From a virus, in the IMG/VR virus record IMGVR_UViG_3300027906_000166, positions 1-22,774 of that record: 22,774 nucleotides of DNA, one strand, 5' to 3'. The notes beneath the pieces are model-generated. The model did not search any database. It was not told where the DNA came from and saw only the letters and a list, made by a program, of their open reading frames with translations. The position numbers were made by a program, and so were the translations under genes. Below are positions 19,267 to 22,774 of this stretch, piece after piece. The stretch's first letter is position 1. Every line of letters starts with the position of its first letter.

Positions 19267-20136
19267 ATGGAAACTGATGCAGCAATAGCTGAGGCTGAAA
19301 TATTGCCAACGGAAATAGAGCAAGCCGGACAAGATGCTCAAGAGCCTTCACAGGGCGAAACCTCTGAAGCAGTAGAAACTCCAGAAACCGAGGAGAAAGC
19401 CGCAGAAGAGTCATCCGGGGACGAGACACCCGAAAAACTAGCAGAAGAGAAGCAGAAAAAGCGTAACTCTGTTCAAGAAAGAATCTCACAACTGGCACGA
19501 CAAAAAAATGATGCGAACACTCGTGTACAAGAACTAGAACAGCAAGTTGCTTACTTACAGGCTCAGAGTCAGCCTCAAGCTCAAGATGCGCCACAAGCCT
19601 ATCCAAGACTTGAAGACTACGACTACGACGAAGCAAGACATCAACAAGCAGTTCTACAGTACACCTCAAGCGTAAATGCTCAGAACGTGCAACAGGTCAT
19701 GCAGCAACAACAGCAAGCCCAGATTGCCCAGCTACAAGCTCAGAAGGCACAAATTGCGTCTCAAGAGTTTGTAGAGAAAAGCAATGCATTTGCTTTGGAC
19801 TACAAGGACTTCAACGAAACTGTTACTAATCCTAATTTCCATCAAAGTGATCAAGTAGCAAGGACGATTGTTGAATTGCCAAATGGCCCTGATGTTGCGT
19901 ATTACCTTGGCAAGAACTTAAAGATTGCCAACGCTCTGAACAATAAAAGCGAAAGGGACGCCAGAGATGATTTAATTAGAATCTCAACAGCGTTACAAGT
20001 GAACTCTCGGAAACGTCGTGCTAACACTACTAACGCTCCTACGCCCGGAAAGACGGTGACACCTAAAGGAAAAGTCTCTAAGGACTTGGATAAGATGTCT
20101 CCCGAAGAATATCGAAAGGCAAGGGGCTATACTTAA
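19267..20136 (+). CDS. Capsid scaffolding protein (289 aa)
   Basis: Called from position (between portal and coat) and shape. Residues 1-60 are very acidic with Pro and Ala, residues about 70-160 are Gln-rich coiled coil (QELEQQVAYLQAQ, VQQVMQQQQQAQIAQLQAQK), and the C-terminus is basic (NSRKRRANTT, then TPKGKVSKDLDKMSPEEY), which in P22 gp8 is the coat-binding part. 289 aa is near P22 gp8 (303). It should assemble the procapsid with the coat and then leave. GGAG lies 10 bases from ATG, preceded by the hairpin at 19218-19244. No sequence identity to gp8 is claimed. Confidence 0.75.
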   Translation: METDAAIAEAEILPTEIEQAGQDAQEPSQGETSEAVETPETEEKAAEESSGDETPEKLAEEKQKKRNSVQERISQLARQKNDANTRVQELEQQVAYLQAQSQPQAQDAPQAYPRLEDYDYDEARHQQAVLQYTSSVNAQNVQQVMQQQQQAQIAQLQAQKAQIASQEFVEKSNAFALDYKDFNETVTNPNFHQSDQVARTIVELPNGPDVAYYLGKNLKIANALNNKSERDARDDLIRISTALQVNSRKRRANTTNAPTPGKTVTPKGKVSKDLDKMSPEEYRKARGYT

Positions 20137-20148
20137 AGGTAAATTAAC

Positions 20149-21336
20149 ATGGCTAATTCATTGCTCACACCGAGCATAATCACGAAAGAAGCCCTTGCTA
20201 TACTTCATCAGAAGCTTAATTTCATAGGTACGATTAACAGGCAGTACGATGACCAGTATGCTCAAAGTGGGGCTAAAATTGGATCGGACTTAAAAATCCG
20301 ACTTCCTAACGAGTTTACTGTTAGAACTGGCGCAACTCTCTCGTCGCAAGACGTAACAGAGCAAAGCGTAACTCTTTCAGTTGGGACTCAAAAAGGTGTG
20401 GACTTTACGTTCTCATCCCAAGAGTTGTCTTTGACAATTGATGAGTTCAAAGCACGATACATTGAACCAGCAATGGCGGTATTGGCTGCGAACATTGAAA
20501 GCGATGCTTTTTCGATGTCGAAGGACGTAAGTAATTTCGTTAATGGAGTAGGCTCTGCAAACTCCTTTGCCAACATAACGAAAGCACAAAAGGAACTGAC
20601 CCTTGGCCTAGCTCCTTACGGTGATCGAGTGTACATGCACGATCCTCAAAGTGTTGTGGATATGCTGGCAGACACGAAAGGACTCTTTCAAGACTCTGGA
20701 CAGATCGCAAAGCAGTACAAAGAAGGTATGCTAGGACGGATCTCAGGATTTGATCACTATGAAAATACCCTTGTCCCCACCCATACCACTGGAACGGCTG
20801 CGGCTACAACATCCTACTTAGTCAATGGGGCGAGTCAAACTGGCTCTTCTTTGACAGTAGATGGAGGATCAACGACCTTCCTAGTTGGTGACATCATCAC
20901 TATCGCAGGAGTCAATAGAGTTCATCCTGAGACTAAAGCCGATACCGGCGTTCTTCAGAACTTTGTTGTGACCGCAAACTCAGGTAGCTCTGCGACAAGT
21001 CTATCCATATCACCCGCTATTACTGCTTCAGGCGGCAATCAGAATGTTAGCGGTAGCCCTGCTGACAACGCTGCTGTCAGTAAGTTAGGCGGTGGCAATG
21101 GTGCAGATTGGACTGATACTTTGGCTTATCACAAGGACGCGTTCTGTTTTGCTACAGCTGACCTTGTTATGCCGGAGGGAGTTGACTTCAGTGCGAGAGA
21201 AGTAATGGACGGTATCTCTATGAGAATCGTGCGAGACTACTCAATCAGTGCTGATACCTTCCCTTGTAGAATAGATATCTTGTACGGATATAAGACTATC
21301 CGTCCTGAGATCGCTACGAGAGTGGGCATTAACTAA
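20149..21336 (+). CDS. P22-like major coat protein with I-domain
   Basis: HK97-fold coat of the P22 gp5 type. The N-terminal part (NSLLTPSIITKEALAILHQK) and E-loop region (KIGSDLKIRLPNEFTVRTGA) resemble gp5. Residues about 211-308 are an inserted beta-rich domain, TFLVGDIITIAGVNRVHPET and NFVVTANSGSSATSLSISPA, matching the P22 I-domain 'GDKI-x-FAGV'. The C-terminus RIDILYGYKTIRPEIATRVG also fits 'IALWYG-x-x-x-TRPE'. 395 aa against 430 in P22. AAAGGT lies 8 bases before ATG. A strong terminator follows directly, so coat mRNA may exceed that of downstream genes. Confidence 0.92.
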   Translation: MANSLLTPSIITKEALAILHQKLNFIGTINRQYDDQYAQSGAKIGSDLKIRLPNEFTVRTGATLSSQDVTEQSVTLSVGTQKGVDFTFSSQELSLTIDEFKARYIEPAMAVLAANIESDAFSMSKDVSNFVNGVGSANSFANITKAQKELTLGLAPYGDRVYMHDPQSVVDMLADTKGLFQDSGQIAKQYKEGMLGRISGFDHYENTLVPTHTTGTAAATTSYLVNGASQTGSSLTVDGGSTTFLVGDIITIAGVNRVHPETKADTGVLQNFVVTANSGSSATSLSISPAITASGGNQNVSGSPADNAAVSKLGGGNGADWTDTLAYHKDAFCFATADLVMPEGVDFSAREVMDGISMRIVRDYSISADTFPCRIDILYGYKTIRPEIATRVGIN

Positions 21337-21346
21337 ACCCCCTATT

Positions 21347-21375
21347 AGCCGGGGCGTAAAACCCCCGGCTTTTTT
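21347..21375 (+). terminator. Strong intrinsic terminator after the coat gene
   Basis: AGCCGGGG (21347-21354) pairs perfectly with CCCCGGCT (21363-21370) over an 8-base loop, followed by T-run 21370-21375. It lies 11 bases after the coat stop and ahead of the gp4-like gene, inside the late operon. It should be partly leaky or overridden by an antitermination system, since the tail adaptors must be made too. Confidence 0.85.
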
Positions 21376-21387
21376 CCAAGGTGAGAT

Positions 21388-21792
21388 ATGGCAACAAGTC
21401 AGGAAATCATTGATCGAGCAACGAGTCTTTTGCGTGTGCGTACTTCAGGCGTTACGTTCTCCACTGATGACGCAAACAAAAACGCAGATGTATTTATTGC
21501 GTTTAAGAATATGCTGAATGAGTTTGGGGAAGACGGTCTAGTAAACATTCCTGAGCCTTCTAGTTTGACGGCTACGCTAGACATTCCATCAGGATCAGTT
21601 CGAGGACTTGCTTACAACCTAGCGGTAGAAGTGGCGGCAGAGTTTGGTCTTGACCCAACTCCAATAGTCTTTGAGATAGCAAAAGAGACAAAAGATCGTC
21701 TTGAAAGTGAAATTACTTTAGACATGTCAATCGATGCCAGTGATCTCAGATGGTCGCATGGCAAATACGAGATAGATAGCGATAGCCTATGA
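21388..21792 (+). CDS. P22 gp4-like head-completion/tail accessory factor
   Basis: Adaptor that docks on the portal after packaging. The sequence is a helical bundle with the typical start QEIIDRATSLLRVRTSG, the middle VFIAFKNMLNEFGEDGLVNI and the Leu/Ala-rich GLAYNLAVEVAAEFGLDPTP, followed by KETKDRLES; gp4 has 'D-x-L-x-x-M-x-x-E/W...DGI-x-x...L-x-x-NLA-x-x-x-A-x-x-x-x'. Length 134 aa against 166 in P22. AGGTGAG precedes ATG by a few bases. Next to a gp10-like gene, as in P22. In P22, gp4 also has peptidoglycan-hydrolase activity; that is not shown here. Confidence 0.85.
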   Translation: MATSQEIIDRATSLLRVRTSGVTFSTDDANKNADVFIAFKNMLNEFGEDGLVNIPEPSSLTATLDIPSGSVRGLAYNLAVEVAAEFGLDPTPIVFEIAKETKDRLESEITLDMSIDASDLRWSHGKYEIDSDSL

Positions 21793-22774
21793 GAGCCTCA
21801 GTACCTTTAGAGTCTAGCTATCAAAGCACACGGCTAGACGCAAACAGACAGCAAACCTTGAATCTGTTTCCTCACACACTGAGAGGATATAGGCAGTTTC
21901 CCGGCCATGTTACCTTTGCATCGTTTCAAGCCACAGGAGAAGCGATTACAGACAGTTTAGGTTCTGCCCTGACTGATTCATCGGCTGAAGCAATAACGGC
22001 CTCAGTCACGCCCGGAGGCGCAGACAGAGGATTGATTGCTGATGGGCCAAATGGACTTTTGTATCAGGTTACAGGCTCGGCTTTGTATTCGATTGATTCG
22101 GGTGGAGGGGCATTGTTTTTAGGTGAAATTGTAAACAGTCCAACCCCGGTTGTAATGGCAACTGATCGAAATCAGTTAATCATTTGCACTGGAGGAACGC
22201 CAGATGCGTATGTCTACACGGTCGCAGGAGGCTTACAAGAGATTAGCGATACCGATTTACTCCTAACTAGCAGCGTGGCTTTTTTAGACTCTAGGTTTAT
22301 TTACCAACAACCAGACGGCTTTTTTGTTGTCTCAGCGTTGAACGATGGCACAAGCATAGCCTCCTTAGACTTTGCACAAGCTGAGGCTTTACCAGATGAC
22401 TTGCTAAGGGTTTTCTCTCAAGACCAATACCTATACCTATTCGGAGAGACAACGACTGAGATATGGTTTACGAGTGGTACAGGTAGACCGCCTCTATCAA
22501 GACAAGCAGTTTTGCAACAAGGCATTTGCGGAACTTACGCTGTAGATAGTATAGATGGAGTTATATACTTCATTGATGCAACACGAAGACCGGGAATGAT
22601 CCAAGGCGAGAATTTTGCTCCTTTGTTTGTTCCTGCAATCGGAGAACAGTGGGCAGGATTTGATGAGAGTGATTTTACAAACGCAAGGGTATCAGCCTAC
22701 TCTTTGCACCAAGAAAACTTTGTAGACTTTATATTCGCAGATCAATCACAAATTTGGTCGTATCACGTTACCTC
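21789..22774 (+). CDS. P22 gp10-like packaged-DNA stabilisation protein (3' partial)
   Basis: Starts with ATGA overlap on the gp4-like gene and stays open to the window end, giving about 328 residues. Beta-propeller-like, with QQTLNLFPHTLRGYRQFPG at the start (P22: 'N-x-L-x-x...RSFPG'), then repeated strands. The best match to P22 gp10 is the block YLYLFGETTTEIWFTSGTG, followed by QQGICGTYAVDSIDGVIYFI, corresponding to 'CFGSSTIEYFSLTG...QKGIAGTY'. gp10 forms the tail knob/hub layer under gp4 and holds DNA in the head. P22 gp10 is 472 aa, so about a third is missing to the right. No internal stop is seen. Confidence 0.88.
   Translation, partial: MRASVPLESSYQSTRLDANRQQTLNLFPHTLRGYRQFPGHVTFASFQATGEAITDSLGSALTDSSAEAITASVTPGGADRGLIADGPNGLLYQVTGSALYSIDSGGGALFLGEIVNSPTPVVMATDRNQLIICTGGTPDAYVYTVAGGLQEISDTDLLLTSSVAFLDSRFIYQQPDGFFVVSALNDGTSIASLDFAQAEALPDDLLRVFSQDQYLYLFGETTTEIWFTSGTGRPPLSRQAVLQQGICGTYAVDSIDGVIYFIDATRRPGMIQGENFAPLFVPAIGEQWAGFDESDFTNARVSAYSLHQENFVDFIFADQSQIWSYHVT

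Noticed and set aside
19133-19669. 178-aa minus-strand open frame over the scaffold gene
   Set aside because: Leu/Arg-rich shadow of the Gln/Glu-rich scaffold codons; no ribosome site or neighbours on that strand.
1-22774. CRISPR arrays, tRNA genes, insertion sequences, attachment sites
   Set aside because: No regularly spaced repeats, no cloverleaf-like segment, no transposase, no integrase with a neighbouring repeat was seen by eye. A tRNA or att search by program was not possible.

Overview
The window looks like about half of the genome of a tailed bacteriophage of the P22-like podovirus type. The evidence is a nearly gapless run of overlapping genes (many ATGA, TAATG or TGATG junctions) and the order terminase, portal, scaffold, P22-type coat with an inserted I-domain, gp4-like and gp10-like tail adaptors. 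The host is not shown. Moderate-to-low GC, the 3TM/GTA-type holin and the ParB-methyltransferase fusion would fit a marine proteobacterial host, but that is inference. No integrase, CI-type repressor, DNA or RNA polymerase, tRNA or CRISPR was seen, so lifestyle is open. If the genome is circular or permuted, the right edge (gp10-like gene, cut) leads through tail genes outside the window back to the ejection-protein genes at the left edge.

Layout. (1) 1-3481, rightward: end of one ejection-type virion protein, then 450-aa and 606-aa probable ejection proteins. (2) 3478-6280, leftward early operon: two small hypotheticals, a 58-aa small membrane or exported protein, Erf annealing protein, YqaJ/lambda-type exonuclease, SSB and a conserved hypothetical. 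(3) 6281-6373: back-to-back promoters; the rightward one would make a leaderless mRNA for a small HTH (Cro-like) protein. (4) 6374-9831, rightward middle/lysis operon: HTH protein, a short replication-O-like protein, NinB-like, a zinc-ribbon protein, NinG-like, 3TM holin, an EF-hand membrane protein, a 21-aa membrane peptide, T4-type lysozyme, a candidate Q-like antiterminator and a 35-aa cationic peptide. (5) 9809-10578, leftward trio: DnaJ-like zinc protein, a 63-aa protein and a 54-aa basic protein resembling ribbon-helix-helix regulators. (6) 10579-10934: a dense control region with nested inverted repeats, two identical palindromes exactly 22 bp apart, a -10-like box and a long hairpin. 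(7) 10935-22774, rightward late operon: small genes, ParB-methyltransferase, small and large terminase, portal, three small genes, a 607-aa protein with a polyvalent-protein-type domain, scaffold, coat, a strong terminator, and gp4-like and gp10-like proteins.

How it fits together: Erf, exonuclease, SSB, NinB and NinG form a recombination set. The lysis cassette combines holin and signal-less lysozyme with several unusual small proteins and no recognisable spanin. The late operon packages DNA and builds the head and portal vertex. The ejection proteins and the polyvalent-domain protein are probably carried in the virion. The least-described parts are the control region at 10603-10850, the small lysis-cassette genes, and the two 600-aa virion proteins that seem to share an N-terminal module. 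No stretch above 300 bases lacks a gene except the control region 10579-10934 (272-356 bases depending on the start of the following gene), which is described below.
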